A stretch of DNA of 64,000 nucleotides, taken from contig JAIDQZ010000134.1 in assembly GCA_029062005.1 (NCBI GenBank), positions 34,793 through 98,792 on the forward strand, given 5' to 3'. Source of the stretch: Muribaculaceae bacterium (GTDB lineage: Bacteria > Bacteroidota > Bacteroidia > Bacteroidales > Muribaculaceae). Position 1 is the first letter of the stretch. Every line of letters begins with the position of its first letter. This document shows, piece after piece, positions 53,858 to 63,946 of this stretch. The notes under the pieces are model-generated. The model searched no databases. It had not been told where the DNA came from and saw only the letters and a list, made by a program, of their open reading frames with translations. A program made the position numbers and the translations under genes.

Positions 53858-56800
53858 ATGAAATTCAGTCAGAAAACACGGTACTGGCTTGCGTCCATGC
53901 TTGCCATGATCTTTTCAGTCTCGGTCTACGCCCAGAACATCACTGTCACCGGTACGGTGCTTGATGAAACGGGTGAACCTCTCATTGGAGCCACTATCGT
54001 GCAGAAAGGCACCAGCAACGGTGTTGCCGCGGATATCGACGGCAATTATTCAATCTCCGTCCCGGCAAAATCCACCCTCGTCATTTCATATGTCGGCTAC
54101 AACAGCAAGGATGTGCCGGTAAATGGCAGAACCAAAATCGACGTGAAACTCGATTCAAGCTCCACAATGCTCGACGAAGTAGTAGCAATCGGCTACGGCA
54201 CAGTAAAGAAAAAGGACCTTACCGGTGCCGTGTCTTCTGTCTCAGGTGCAGAACTCGCGAAGGCCCCTGTGGTCTCAGCGGCACAAGCACTCCAGGGCAA
54301 GGCAGCGGGTATCAACATCGTGCAGCAGAGCGGTGCTCCGGGCGCCGGTGTCAATGTCACCATCCGTGGCGGCACATCGCTCACCCAGTCCACCACCCCG
54401 CTATATATAGTGGACGGCTTCCCGATGGACAACGCTCTTTCAAACATCGACATCAATGACATCGAGACCATCGACGTGCTGAAAGACGCTTCTTCTACTG
54501 CAATCTACGGTGCTCGCGGCTCCAACGGTATCGTGGTGATCACCACCAAGTCCGCTGCTTCCGGCAAAACAAAAGTGGAATACAACGGTTTCGTTTCTTT
54601 CGATGTTCTTTCAAAGAAACTCGATGTGATGGACAATGCCCTTGAATACGTGCAGTATCAGTATGAGCTCGCAACTCTTGCCAATGCTCCTAACCGTTGG
54701 ACTCAAGTGTATGACAACGCTGCCGATGCCACATTAGGCAATTATATGGCCAATGTTTACAGCCGTATGCAGCAATTATACGGCGACTCTTACGCCCTTG
54801 ATATGCAGCAAGAGGGATTCGGCGGATCCTCACTGACACAGAACCACAGCGTGTCGCTCTCCGGCGGTTCCGAGAAAGTCAAATACCTCGTTTCTTATAA
54901 CTACACCGGCAACGATGGCCTTCTCGCCAACCACGATTACAAGCGCAGCACAGTACGCGCCAAGATCAACGCCGAACCATACAAAGGCGTGAAGTTTGAC
55001 TTTTCTACCTTCTTCTATAACGCTGAGACACACGGCGGCGGTAAGTTTGACGGTATGGACAACCTCCTCCAATATCCTATCAACGGCGGTACTTACTACA
55101 CCCGCGATCAGCTCCTCAATTCTCAGACTCTTATTGGCTTCCGTGATGTGACGACGGCATATGCCGCTCCCAACCAGTTGGTGCAGAACCTCGCAGCCAC
55201 TTCCGAGAAGCGCGATCGCCGTCTTGAATTAAATGCAGGAATCACCATCGATCTGCCTAAAAACTTCACATGGCGCACTTCAGGCAACTATGTGACGAAA
55301 TGGGGCAAATCCACTTCGTTTGCAGATGAGAACTCAACTGGCTACCTCAGCGATCCTACCGGCACCGGAGTCTCCGGATCGATCGGCAACTCCGAGAGCT
55401 ACAACTGGCACATCGCCAATACTCTTACCTATGCGAACACATTCAACGAGAAGCACGACCTCACCATCATGCTCGGACAGGAATACTCCTACAGCGAAAG
55501 CGAATCAAACTCCATGAGCATCGCCAAGCTTCCGGTCCCCAACCATGGTCTCGACGTGATCAACAATGCAGATGTGACAGCCCAGTCTGCCGGCCACTCC
55601 CACAATAATCTCCTCTCATTCTTCGGCCGCGCATCTTACACATATGATGGCCGATACATCCTTACCGCTACCATGCGTGCCGACGGTAGCTCCAAGTTTG
55701 CCAAAGGAAACAAGTGGGGCTTCTTCCCCTCTGTTTCAGGTGCATGGCGCATATCTCAGGAAAAATTCTTTGAAGAGAGCAATATCGTAAATGTAATCAG
55801 CAATCTTAAGCTTAGAGCCGGATATGGCGTGACCGGTAACAACAGCATCTCCGACAATCTTTACACTACCGCTGTCTTAATGTCTGTCTACCCGATGGGC
55901 AATGATCCTCAGAGTCCTGCAATGTCTCTTGGCAGTGAACTCGGCAACAAGGAACTCAAGTGGGAGACTCTGCATGCTACTAATATCGGTATCGACCTCG
56001 GTATGTTTAACGGCCGCATCAATCTCGGTGTGGACTGGTACAACAACCAGATTTCCGACATGCTCATGTCTTCTACCATACCTTCCACTACCGGCTACAC
56101 CAAGCAGATGCAGAATGTCGGCAAGATGCGCAACCGTGGATGGGAAATCGCCCTCAACACCGTCAACATCTCGACCCGCAACTTCCAATGGAGTTCAGTA
56201 CTAAATCTCTCGTTCAACCGCTCTAAGGTAATCGCACTTAATAATGGTCTGACCAAGAAGGAATTCTCAGCAGGCAGCAACCGTGGCGGTCAGGTTACAT
56301 ACTATGCATCAGTCGGCGACGGCCTCGGAGCTATGTACGGTTACAAGTATATCGGTATCTACACCACCGATGACTTCATCGACAATGGCGACGGAACATT
56401 CACACTCAAAGAGGGTGTAGTAGGCAAGGAAGGCGCGACTCCGCAACCCGGCGACATCAAGTTTGCCGCCAACAACGAGGATGGTACAATGTTTGTCGAC
56501 AAGGCTGAAAACCGCGTTAAGATCGGCGACGGAACTCCCAAGATGTATGGTGGTTTCGGAAACACATTCTCTTTCAAGGGCTTCGACCTCAACATCTTCA
56601 TGAAGTTCTCTGTCGGCAACGATGTGTATAACGCTACCCGCCAGTCGCTTTCTCCATTCGCATCCATCCAGAACACCCTCAATGAATTCGGTCAGAACTA
56701 TTATCGTCTGATCGATCCCCTCACAGGTGAACGCGCAACAACTCTTGCGCGCCTAAAGGAACTGAACCCGGATGAAAACTCACGCACATGGTCGCTCACT

Positions 56801-57103
56801 ACCGACAATGCCAATCTCATCACCAAGGGCTTCTCTTACTATGTGGAAGATGGATCTTACCTGCGTATCTCCCAGGTGACTCTCGGCTATACATTCCCGG
56901 ATAAGTGGATGCGAAAAGCTCATATCAGCAAGTGTCGCCTTTACTTCACTGCCAATAACCTGGCCAACTTCACCAAGTATAAGGGCTACGATCCGGATGC
57001 ATCAAGCAACAACCCTGACGCTGTAGCCACCACACCGGGTTTCGACTCTAAAGTCTATCCTCTTTCACGTAGCTTTGTAGTGGGTCTCAACCTTTCGTTC
57101 TAA
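53858..57103 (+). CDS. SusC-like TonB-dependent transporter of the pectin locus
   Basis: The 1081-residue outer-membrane transporter has a signal peptide (1-25), a carboxypeptidase-regulatory-like domain at about 28-105 (VTGTVLDETGEPLIGATI, DIDGNYSISVPAKS), a TonB-box-like MLDEVVAIGYGT, and a plug (LQGKAAGINIVQQSGAPG, VTIRGGTSL, LYIVDGFPMD, DASSTAIYGARGSNGI). The barrel ends in SFVVGLNLSF. A SusD gene follows after 24 bases. Flanking CE8 and PL1 genes make homogalacturonan oligosaccharides the likely cargo. Codons here end in C more often than in the xylan SusC genes by eye. Confidence 0.93.
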   Translation: MKFSQKTRYWLASMLAMIFSVSVYAQNITVTGTVLDETGEPLIGATIVQKGTSNGVAADIDGNYSISVPAKSTLVISYVGYNSKDVPVNGRTKIDVKLDSSSTMLDEVVAIGYGTVKKKDLTGAVSSVSGAELAKAPVVSAAQALQGKAAGINIVQQSGAPGAGVNVTIRGGTSLTQSTTPLYIVDGFPMDNALSNIDINDIETIDVLKDASSTAIYGARGSNGIVVITTKSAASGKTKVEYNGFVSFDVLSKKLDVMDNALEYVQYQYELATLANAPNRWTQVYDNAADATLGNYMANVYSRMQQLYGDSYALDMQQEGFGGSSLTQNHSVSLSGGSEKVKYLVSYNYTGNDGLLANHDYKRSTVRAKINAEPYKGVKFDFSTFFYNAETHGGGKFDGMDNLLQYPINGGTYYTRDQLLNSQTLIGFRDVTTAYAAPNQLVQNLAATSEKRDRRLELNAGITIDLPKNFTWRTSGNYVTKWGKSTSFADENSTGYLSDPTGTGVSGSIGNSESYNWHIANTLTYANTFNEKHDLTIMLGQEYSYSESESNSMSIAKLPVPNHGLDVINNADVTAQSAGHSHNNLLSFFGRASYTYDGRYILTATMRADGSSKFAKGNKWGFFPSVSGAWRISQEKFFEESNIVNVISNLKLRAGYGVTGNNSISDNLYTTAVLMSVYPMGNDPQSPAMSLGSELGNKELKWETLHATNIGIDLGMFNGRINLGVDWYNNQISDMLMSSTIPSTTGYTKQMQNVGKMRNRGWEIALNTVNISTRNFQWSSVLNLSFNRSKVIALNNGLTKKEFSAGSNRGGQVTYYASVGDGLGAMYGYKYIGIYTTDDFIDNGDGTFTLKEGVVGKEGATPQPGDIKFAANNEDGTMFVDKAENRVKIGDGTPKMYGGFGNTFSFKGFDLNIFMKFSVGNDVYNATRQSLSPFASIQNTLNEFGQNYYRLIDPLTGERATTLARLKELNPDENSRTWSLTTDNANLITKGFSYYVEDGSYLRISQVTLGYTFPDKWMRKAHISKCRLYFTANNLANFTKYKGYDPDASSNNPDAVATTPGFDSKVYPLSRSFVVGLNLSF

Positions 57104-57127
57104 CGACTATTAAACGAGAATCTTATC

Positions 57128-59215
57128 ATGAACAAAAAATATTGTTATAAGGCCTTCCGCAGTGTTCTGACTGCCCTGGCTATTCTCGGTGCCGGTTCAA
57201 TGTTGCTTAGCTCCTGCAACGATACCCTCGAGCTCCCCTCCTACACTAAGGACGACACCGATTTCGCCTTCCGCGATGAAAATAATGCAGACCTTTTTGT
57301 GAAGGGGATCTACTCTTCGCTCATCCACGAAGAATATTACCGCTCAGGCAACTGCGCCGAGACCACCACTCAGGAAGCCCCCGACAATCTATCGTCGAGC
57401 GGTGGCAAATATGGCATGAGCAACTACAACTATCAGCCAAATACCCCTATCTGCTTTGACCGCATATATCTTGTGGGCTACAATTCAATCGAATCTTGCA
57501 ATGTAGCTCTCAGCCATCTGCGCGCTATGGAGCAGACACAGAAAGTGAAGGCCCTCATAGCAGAGGCTGTCACTCTCCGCGCCTGGGTATATTACAACCT
57601 TATCCGCTATTTCGGCGACGTGCCGTTTCTCACCCAAGACTTCGAAAGCACGGATACCAGCGACGAGTCACTCTTCTATCCTGCACGCACAAGCCGCGAT
57701 GAGATCTACGACTACGTCATCAATGAAATGGTAGAGACTATCGACGATCTTCCGTGGCAGAGCGAATGTGGATGGACCGAACGCCTCACCCGCAATTCAG
57801 CCAAGGGAATCCTCGCCCGCATCTGCCTCCACGCAGGCGGATGGTCGCTACGTTGGGAATTCAACAACCCTAACGCCGAGACACGCATGGCTCGCCGTCC
57901 GGATGAAAACCGCATCACCGAAATCTATCGCATAGCAGATCAAGCTCTCAGCGAGGTAATAGCAAAGGGAGAGAATCATCTGATTCAGGCTGACGCGGAG
58001 ATGAACGGTTTCTATAAACTTTTCTGGAACTTCACTCACCGCAATTTCGGAGAAACCGATCCGGAAATGATGTGGTCGATAGCCATGCTCGGACAGTCGG
58101 TCAACAGTAAATATGGTATCGATGTCGGCTCGACAGGCTCCACAGCCACTCCGGTATTCGGACAAAGAAAGGCAATGACACTGCGCCTGCCTCAGTATTA
58201 TCTATCGTTTGACCCGGCTGACAACCGTCGCGACGTCACTTGCGGTAATTACACCATCATCGGAAAGACCAACCGCACCGATACCGAAATCATCAATGTC
58301 GGCACCACCTACTCGTCAGTGACTCCCGGCAAGGTGCGCATGCAGTGGGCTACCGAGCCTGTCACCGGTCAGGTTGCGAAGCGCAACGTCAATATCCCTA
58401 TGCTGCGCTACTCCGACATCCTGCTCATGTATGCCGAGACTCAGAACTACCTCAATCACGGGCCTAACGAAGCCGCACGTTCAGCTCTCAAGCAGGTGCG
58501 TCAACGTGCCGGTGTCGATCACCTGCCAATTCCGGCAGGCGAGCAGGAGTTCCTCAAGGCCCTTCTTCAGGAACGTAAGTGGGAATTTGCCGACGAGTGC
58601 ATACTTCGCACCGACCTCGTGCGTATGAACCTTATTGCAGAAGAAATCGAAAAATCAAAGCAACAGCTCATCGACCTCTCCATGCGTCAGGGAGAATATG
58701 CAAACATCGCTGTCTACCGTCTGTACAAATACACTGAAGACGCGAATGAATACGGATCCAAATTCCTCACTGTAGACTATATTGACCTCACCGATCCTGA
58801 CGAGGCAGAACAGGTGAAGGCCGTCCCCACAAAGGCTGCCGACTACCCTGATTTCCAAGCTAAGCTTCAGGCCATCGCAGCCGCTCACGGTAAAGATGCG
58901 ACTGCCGAATGGTATCCTTGCAACATGTTCGAACCCTGGAGCAGCGCCTATAACAAGAATTCCCGTAAGGTAGTAGGCATCATCACTACAGCTATAGGTA
59001 TTGAGGCCGGTATAGCAGGTAAGTACACCGGGTATGCGGAAAATAAAAACAAGTTCCCCGACTGGATCTCAAGTACCATAAGCCTCTATGTATGGTTTAA
59101 ACCTAACCATTCGGAACTTTCACCTTTCGCCACAAATGCCCCGGGCAAACCCCTCGTGGATAATCCCAACCTTACCCAACTCCCGGGCTATCCGGGATAC
59201 TCTTCCGGTGAATAA
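57128..59215 (+). CDS. SusD-like surface glycan-binding lipoprotein of the pectin locus
   Basis: The 695-residue protein has a lipoprotein signal (1-29, MLLSSC) followed by NDTLELPSYTKDDTDF, an acidic surface-type sequence. RagB/SusD hallmarks are SCNVALSHLRAMEQTQ, AEAVTLRAWVYYNLIRYFGD, MLRYSDILLMYAETQNYL, VRQRAGV and QERKWEFADECILRTDLVRMN. It is about 100 residues longer than usual, with an extended C-terminal part (after YANIAVYRLYKY) that contains an extra lobe. It partners the SusC immediately upstream and presumably binds pectin-derived oligosaccharides. Confidence 0.92.
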   Translation: MNKKYCYKAFRSVLTALAILGAGSMLLSSCNDTLELPSYTKDDTDFAFRDENNADLFVKGIYSSLIHEEYYRSGNCAETTTQEAPDNLSSSGGKYGMSNYNYQPNTPICFDRIYLVGYNSIESCNVALSHLRAMEQTQKVKALIAEAVTLRAWVYYNLIRYFGDVPFLTQDFESTDTSDESLFYPARTSRDEIYDYVINEMVETIDDLPWQSECGWTERLTRNSAKGILARICLHAGGWSLRWEFNNPNAETRMARRPDENRITEIYRIADQALSEVIAKGENHLIQADAEMNGFYKLFWNFTHRNFGETDPEMMWSIAMLGQSVNSKYGIDVGSTGSTATPVFGQRKAMTLRLPQYYLSFDPADNRRDVTCGNYTIIGKTNRTDTEIINVGTTYSSVTPGKVRMQWATEPVTGQVAKRNVNIPMLRYSDILLMYAETQNYLNHGPNEAARSALKQVRQRAGVDHLPIPAGEQEFLKALLQERKWEFADECILRTDLVRMNLIAEEIEKSKQQLIDLSMRQGEYANIAVYRLYKYTEDANEYGSKFLTVDYIDLTDPDEAEQVKAVPTKAADYPDFQAKLQAIAAAHGKDATAEWYPCNMFEPWSSAYNKNSRKVVGIITTAIGIEAGIAGKYTGYAENKNKFPDWISSTISLYVWFKPNHSELSPFATNAPGKPLVDNPNLTQLPGYPGYSSGE

Positions 59216-59232
59216 GACTATAATATGAATTT

Positions 59233-59272
59233 TAACGCCGGGCGGGGCAATATTCCGCTCCGCCTGACGTTA
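59233..59272 (+). terminator. Hairpin after the pectin SusD gene
   Basis: Sixteen positions pair (59233-59248 with 59257-59272) with one mismatch and two wobbles; the core is CGGGCGGGGC against GCTCCGCCTG. The following sequence is A/T-rich (ATAATTTAATAG) without a pure T run, so it could be a partial terminator before the next secreted-protein gene. Confidence 0.65.
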
Positions 59273-59316
59273 TAATTTAATAGCTTAACTATTCATTTAT
59301 TAATAATTTTTATTAC

Positions 59317-60288
59317 ATGAAGAAATCTTTACTTTTTGCAGCTGCTATTGCTACGGCTTTTGCTGCTAACGCCGAGGTGTTCGAGTATGGCTTCAACTAC
59401 GACAGCCCGGCATTCCCGTTTCTTGGTTTACTCAACAATGAGGACTCCGAGTACTATTTCCCCGGAAATTACGAACTCGTTGATAAGTATGGTGTCGCCA
59501 TGCCGAATACTCTTGCTATTCCAGTACTGAACCGACCTGCCGAAGGAGAAAAGGGTCTGCCTGATCTTGGTGTGGGTATCTCAATGCTCGATGGTGGAAT
59601 CTACACTGTCTCGGCTGATCCATATATCGGCAATGAGGATTACGAGATCGAGGCTATGCCTGAGGAGAACTTCGGTTATCCATTCCTATCATGGGGCGAG
59701 AGCGGTATGACCCGTACTTTATTTATGACCGGCTGGGGTTCGGAAGAAGCATGGGAAGACAAAGATTACGATGCTGCTACAGAAGCTGACTGGGTATCGA
59801 CTAAGAATGGTGTCCAGTTTACACGTCTTGGTACTTTGGACATGGTGTCTCGTCAGGATACATATTTCCAATATCCCGCAGTGACAGGCGATGTGACTGT
59901 TACAGTATGGGCAGGCACTAATCTTGGTGGAACTGCTAATCCTAATGATATGCTCAACGTGATTGTAACACCCGTATTCGATGGGGTGGCAGATCCTGAA
60001 CAGGCTGTTGAAATTTCAAAGGAGAGTCCTGCCAACAAGCGTTATTACAAGCTTGATCCTGTTCAGTTTGATGCTAAAGGAAAGAAACTTGAGGTTCGCG
60101 TAGGATGTAATGGTGCTTTGCTCAATCTCATGCACGTCCGTATTGAAGGTGATGCCGTAGGTGCCGGTGTAAATGGCGTTGCTGTTGACTCGGCAAATGG
60201 CGTTGCTTACAATCTCCTCGGCGTTCAGGTTGACGAGAACTACAAGGGTCTCGTTATCAAGAACGGTAAGAAGTTCGTACAGAAGTAA
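59317..60288 (+). CDS. Secreted protein of unknown function with shared C-terminal motif
   Basis: I do not recognise a family. The 323-residue protein has a signal peptide (1-19, ending ANA) and is rich in beta-forming and acidic/aromatic segments (VFEYGFNYDSPAFPF, FLSWGESGMTRTLFMTGWGS, TVTVWAGTNLGG, KKLEVRVGCNGALLNLMHV). A jelly-roll binding or lectin-like fold is plausible. The end, YNLLGVQVDENYKGLVIKNG plus KKFVQK, is nearly the same as the end of the following PL1 protein. It sits between the SusD and pectate lyase genes, with hairpins on both sides, so it may be expressed at a different level. A pectin-binding role is a guess from context only. Confidence 0.75.
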   Translation: MKKSLLFAAAIATAFAANAEVFEYGFNYDSPAFPFLGLLNNEDSEYYFPGNYELVDKYGVAMPNTLAIPVLNRPAEGEKGLPDLGVGISMLDGGIYTVSADPYIGNEDYEIEAMPEENFGYPFLSWGESGMTRTLFMTGWGSEEAWEDKDYDAATEADWVSTKNGVQFTRLGTLDMVSRQDTYFQYPAVTGDVTVTVWAGTNLGGTANPNDMLNVIVTPVFDGVADPEQAVEISKESPANKRYYKLDPVQFDAKGKKLEVRVGCNGALLNLMHVRIEGDAVGAGVNGVAVDSANGVAYNLLGVQVDENYKGLVIKNGKKFVQK

Positions 60289-60308
60289 TAGTAATTAAGC
60301 CTATAAGT

Positions 60309-60362
60309 CGCGATATATCCTCCTTCCCCGGGTAAGGGGGGTGAGAATATATCGCGTTTTTT
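60309..60362 (+). terminator. Strong terminator between the unknown gene and PL1
   Basis: CGCGATATAT (60309-60318) pairs with ATATATCGCG (60347-60356), the inner part (CCTTCCCC with GGGG) can also pair, and TTTTTT follows at once. The PL1 start is only 34 bases later, so PL1 must rely on read-through or on a promoter inside this short gap. Confidence 0.82.
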
Positions 60363-60396
60363 ATTATTTATCTAACCATAATATTTTCAACCAATC

Positions 60397-63300
60397 ATGA
60401 AATCATTAAAGAGACTCGCGTTGTGCCTCGGCTCTCTCGCTCTTGCAGCAGGAGTCTCGGCTGCCGATACGGATCTTCTTGCTTTTCCCGGAGCGGAAGG
60501 GTTCGGGCGTTTTACGAAGGGTGCACGCGCGGTTGCAAAACCTGAGGTGTACCATGTGACCAACCTCGATGATAGTGGACAGGGATCGTTCCGCGACGCT
60601 GTAAGCAAATCAGGTCGAATCATTGTATTCGATGTTGCCGGCACTATCAATATCAAAAGTGCTCTCGTAGTGAAGGGCAACAACACCATTCTTGGTCAGA
60701 CCGCTCCGGGCGAGGGCGTGCAGATTTACGGCGAACGTGTGTCGTTCTCCGGAGCTAACAACCTTATCGTACGTTATATCCGTTTCCGTATGGGGGATCC
60801 CGGCACGAGTGGCAAAGACGCTTGCGGTATTGCAAACGGAACAGATATGATATTCGACCATCTCTCTGTGCTTTGGGGTAAGGACGAGAACTTCTCAGTG
60901 AGCTGGGATAACAAACAAAGTCGTCCTGCCAATATAACGATCCAGAACTCAATTATCGGACAGGGACTGCAGTCGCACTCCTGCGGAGGCCTTATCCAGA
61001 CCATCGGAGGCGTGACGCTCTACCGTAACCTCTATATAGAAAACAAGACCCGTAATCCTAAGGTGAAGGGCCTTAACCAATATGTCAACAACGTTGTATA
61101 TAACTGGGGCAACGGAGGTTGCTACATAATGAGTGACTCCGAGGGTGACTCTTGGGCTGATATTGAGAATAACTATTTTATGCGTGGCCCGTGGAACAAT
61201 GCGACAGATCCATTTGTGCGTGGCATCAAAAGTTTCCGGTATTATGGTGCCGGCAATTATTATGACGAAAACATGGACGGAGTTGTCAACGGTCATGAGA
61301 TGACAGTCGACGAGATGAAGGGTGCGCAGGACGGAACATCGCCATATTCCACTTGGTTCGAATCTCTTGAGGCCCTCAATGCCAACATTACGGAATACAA
61401 TACCACCGCCTCAGAAAAGGTTCAGCTCATTCCGGAAATAGTGAATAAGATGACTGCAGCTGATGCTCTCGAATGGATGTCGAAGTATGTAGGACCGAGT
61501 CTTCCTGCCTACGATGAGGTTGACCAGTACCTCATCGATGAACTTCTTACGTATGGAAAAGGCGGAACTAAAAACGGCATCACCAGCGTAAAGCAGCTTC
61601 CTCATAAGGGTACAGGTGTCATTTCCGGCGGTGTCAAGCCGAAGGATACTGACGGTGACGGCATGCCCGACGAATGGGAGCTTGCAAACGGTTTGAATCC
61701 GAATGATGCTTCCGATGCGGTGGCTATAAATTCAGACGGCTACACAAATATCGAAGCCTACTCACACACGATCAATGCCCCATATCCATACATCAAGAAA
61801 CCAATTAAATTTGCGGTTACTGCCCAGAACAAGGAATCGCTTTCTTTCTCATGGGATCTTAACAAGAACACTGAGAATGGTTTTGAGATCGAGATATCTA
61901 CGAATGGCAAGAATTTCTCAAAGGCAGCGACTGTAGGCGCGGGCGAGACTTCCGCTACTCTCGAAGGTCTGACTCCTATGACGGCATACTGGGCTCGACT
62001 GCGTTCTGTGGGTGCTGATGGCATAGCATCCGACTATAGTGATGTCGTTACTGCCGAGACTATAGGAGACCCGTCTGCACCTAATCCCGTTTCAGATCCC
62101 TTCCCGGCTGTAGGGGCAAGAGAAGGTGTTGCAGCCGGTCTTACCTTTACTTGGGCTGCCGGAGCGAAGACATACGGAGGAAACGTGACTTATACACTTT
62201 ATCTTGGCACTGATGCAGATAAAATGGACAAGATGGCTGAGGGACTTTCCAAGACGGAATGGAACTGCAAGGATCTTGCCGCTGACAAGACATACTATTG
62301 GCGTGTGGATGCCACCAACAATATAGGCACTACAGAAGGTGATGTGTGGTATTTCACGACATCGGCTGGGGGCGTGTTGTTCTATGCTGACTTTAATACC
62401 CAGCCTGCAGAATTCGGAGCGAAATATGCCGGTATCGGCGACAATACCAATATAATAAATGCAGCCAACGCATCTGTTAAGTTCAATGGTATGACAATAG
62501 GCTCCGGTGCTGAATCTTTGAGAATCATAGCTATGAGCGGCGCCAACAATTCCGATGACCTGTCGAAAGACTACGGTCCCGCTTCTGAGGCTGACCGTGG
62601 AGCTTCGAATCGTTGCGTGCAGTTCTACACCACCAAGGCAGGCGGTTACATCGAGACCCCTGAAGTGACAGGTCCGTGCGTGGTGACACTGTATATCGGT
62701 AATCCGGACAAATCATCCAAGACAACAAAACTCTATACTATAGCAGGAGGCAAGGAGACTTCCATTGACCTTGTGGCTGGTGCTTCAAAGAGGATTTATA
62801 AATTCACTACTACCTACACCAATTCCGGACCGGTGAAATTCCGCTTTGATGCCAATGGTAAGAAGATCAATGTAAACGATATACTCATAGAACGTTACGT
62901 GGCTTCAAGCGGGGAAGAGCCCCTTGCTTTGACATCAGGGACTCTTGACAATAAGATCGACTATACCGACGGTTCAATATCACTTACCTTCAATCAGGAC
63001 GTGAAGTACAACGGAGGTGCTGTAATTTCAGGCACACACCAGTTTGAGGAGATCTCTGTTGCCGCATCCGGCAAAAAACTGAATATCGCATATGATGCAC
63101 TCGATGCCAATTCAGAGTACACCATCAGCTTTACAGAGGGTATGTTGACAGATCTTGCCGGAGAACGTAGCTTTATCGGCGACGTAAAGATTACGACAGG
63201 CGACTTCGGTGCAGCCAAGGCAAACGGAGAGACCCACTGGGGCAAGGCAGCTGCTTCCCTTCCTCTGAATTTTGCTCCGTTCAATGAGACTGCGCCTTTC

Positions 63301-63852
63301 GAGACTGTAGGCGGACTCGTGCAGACAGCTCAGAATGACTATCCTCACTGGTGTCAGGTAGGAGGCGGTGATAATGCAGGTGAGATCGCTGCGGATCATG
63401 TTGCATTCCGTACTTCCACAAGCAGTGACAAGGTGATGACTTATTTTGGATCCACAGCAAAGAAGATCTTTGTCAACCTTTCTGCTGAAAAAGGTACTAC
63501 TGCCAGTGTCAAGATTCAGGAGACTCGTAATCCCGACGTGAAGGATGCTCCCACATGGCGCACCATACGCGTTCTCACTGAGAAGGATCTTCCTTTCAGC
63601 GGGGAATTCGATCTGAATCCTGAGGCTCGTTTTGTGAAGATAGTACCAACTTCGATATCAGGCACAGTATATCTTAATGGGTTCCGTGTTTCCAATGCTG
63701 AAGGCTTCTTCGGTGATGATTATGAGAGCGGTGTACAGGGAGTCTTTGTAGATGATGATGATGCTCCTGTATATACTCCTATGGGAATTCCGGTAGACTC
63801 ATCGTATAAGGGTATTGTGATAAAGAACGGTCACAAATATATTCAGCGGTGA
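60397..63852 (+). CDS. Large multidomain PL1 pectate lyase
   Basis: The 1151-residue protein has a signal peptide (1-22). A PL1 beta-helix follows to about 400 (FPGAEGFGRFTKGAR, NTILGQTAPGEGV, NLIVRYIRFRMGD, DHLSVLWGKDENFS, RNPKVKGLNQYVNNVVYNWG); the basic RNPKVKG run is where the catalytic Arg/Lys is expected. A calcium-binding DTDGDGMPDEWE element follows (~408-420), then two FN3-like domains (~465-655, SFSWDLNKNTENGFEIEIS and LTFTWAAGA), a beta-sandwich (~660-830) and a Big_5-like Ig domain (~835-930). The last residues (YTPMGIPVDSSYKGIVIKNG, HKYIQR) are the shared C-terminal motif. It cleaves polygalacturonate by beta-elimination after demethylation by CE8. Confidence 0.9.
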   Translation: MKSLKRLALCLGSLALAAGVSAADTDLLAFPGAEGFGRFTKGARAVAKPEVYHVTNLDDSGQGSFRDAVSKSGRIIVFDVAGTINIKSALVVKGNNTILGQTAPGEGVQIYGERVSFSGANNLIVRYIRFRMGDPGTSGKDACGIANGTDMIFDHLSVLWGKDENFSVSWDNKQSRPANITIQNSIIGQGLQSHSCGGLIQTIGGVTLYRNLYIENKTRNPKVKGLNQYVNNVVYNWGNGGCYIMSDSEGDSWADIENNYFMRGPWNNATDPFVRGIKSFRYYGAGNYYDENMDGVVNGHEMTVDEMKGAQDGTSPYSTWFESLEALNANITEYNTTASEKVQLIPEIVNKMTAADALEWMSKYVGPSLPAYDEVDQYLIDELLTYGKGGTKNGITSVKQLPHKGTGVISGGVKPKDTDGDGMPDEWELANGLNPNDASDAVAINSDGYTNIEAYSHTINAPYPYIKKPIKFAVTAQNKESLSFSWDLNKNTENGFEIEISTNGKNFSKAATVGAGETSATLEGLTPMTAYWARLRSVGADGIASDYSDVVTAETIGDPSAPNPVSDPFPAVGAREGVAAGLTFTWAAGAKTYGGNVTYTLYLGTDADKMDKMAEGLSKTEWNCKDLAADKTYYWRVDATNNIGTTEGDVWYFTTSAGGVLFYADFNTQPAEFGAKYAGIGDNTNIINAANASVKFNGMTIGSGAESLRIIAMSGANNSDDLSKDYGPASEADRGASNRCVQFYTTKAGGYIETPEVTGPCVVTLYIGNPDKSSKTTKLYTIAGGKETSIDLVAGASKRIYKFTTTYTNSGPVKFRFDANGKKINVNDILIERYVASSGEEPLALTSGTLDNKIDYTDGSISLTFNQDVKYNGGAVISGTHQFEEISVAASGKKLNIAYDALDANSEYTISFTEGMLTDLAGERSFIGDVKITTGDFGAAKANGETHWGKAAASLPLNFAPFNETAPFETVGGLVQTAQNDYPHWCQVGGGDNAGEIAADHVAFRTSTSSDKVMTYFGSTAKKIFVNLSAEKGTTASVKIQETRNPDVKDAPTWRTIRVLTEKDLPFSGEFDLNPEARFVKIVPTSISGTVYLNGFRVSNAEGFFGDDYESGVQGVFVDDDDAPVYTPMGIPVDSSYKGIVIKNGHKYIQR

Positions 63853-63875
63853 TATAACTTTCATATAATAATAAT

Positions 63876-63906
63876 AAAAAACGCGTCCGGTCAGGACGCG
63901 TTTTTT
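63876..63906 (+). terminator. Intrinsic terminator of the pectin locus
   Basis: AAAAAACGCGTCC (63876-63888) pairs perfectly with GGACGCGTTTTTT (63894-63906) around GGTCA. The A/T arms make it work in either direction. Confidence 0.9.
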
Positions 63907-63927
63907 ATTATATGTTTTTTGAGATTT

Positions 63928-63946
63928 AAGACCCCATCTCATAAAA
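63928..63946 (-). repeat. TTTTATGAGATGGGGTCTT dispersed repeat copy, inverted
   Basis: AAGACCCCATCTCATAAAA is the exact reverse complement of TTTTATGAGATGGGGTCTT seen at 45661. It again lies right beside a terminator. The remaining bases to the right edge show no gene. Confidence 0.75.
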
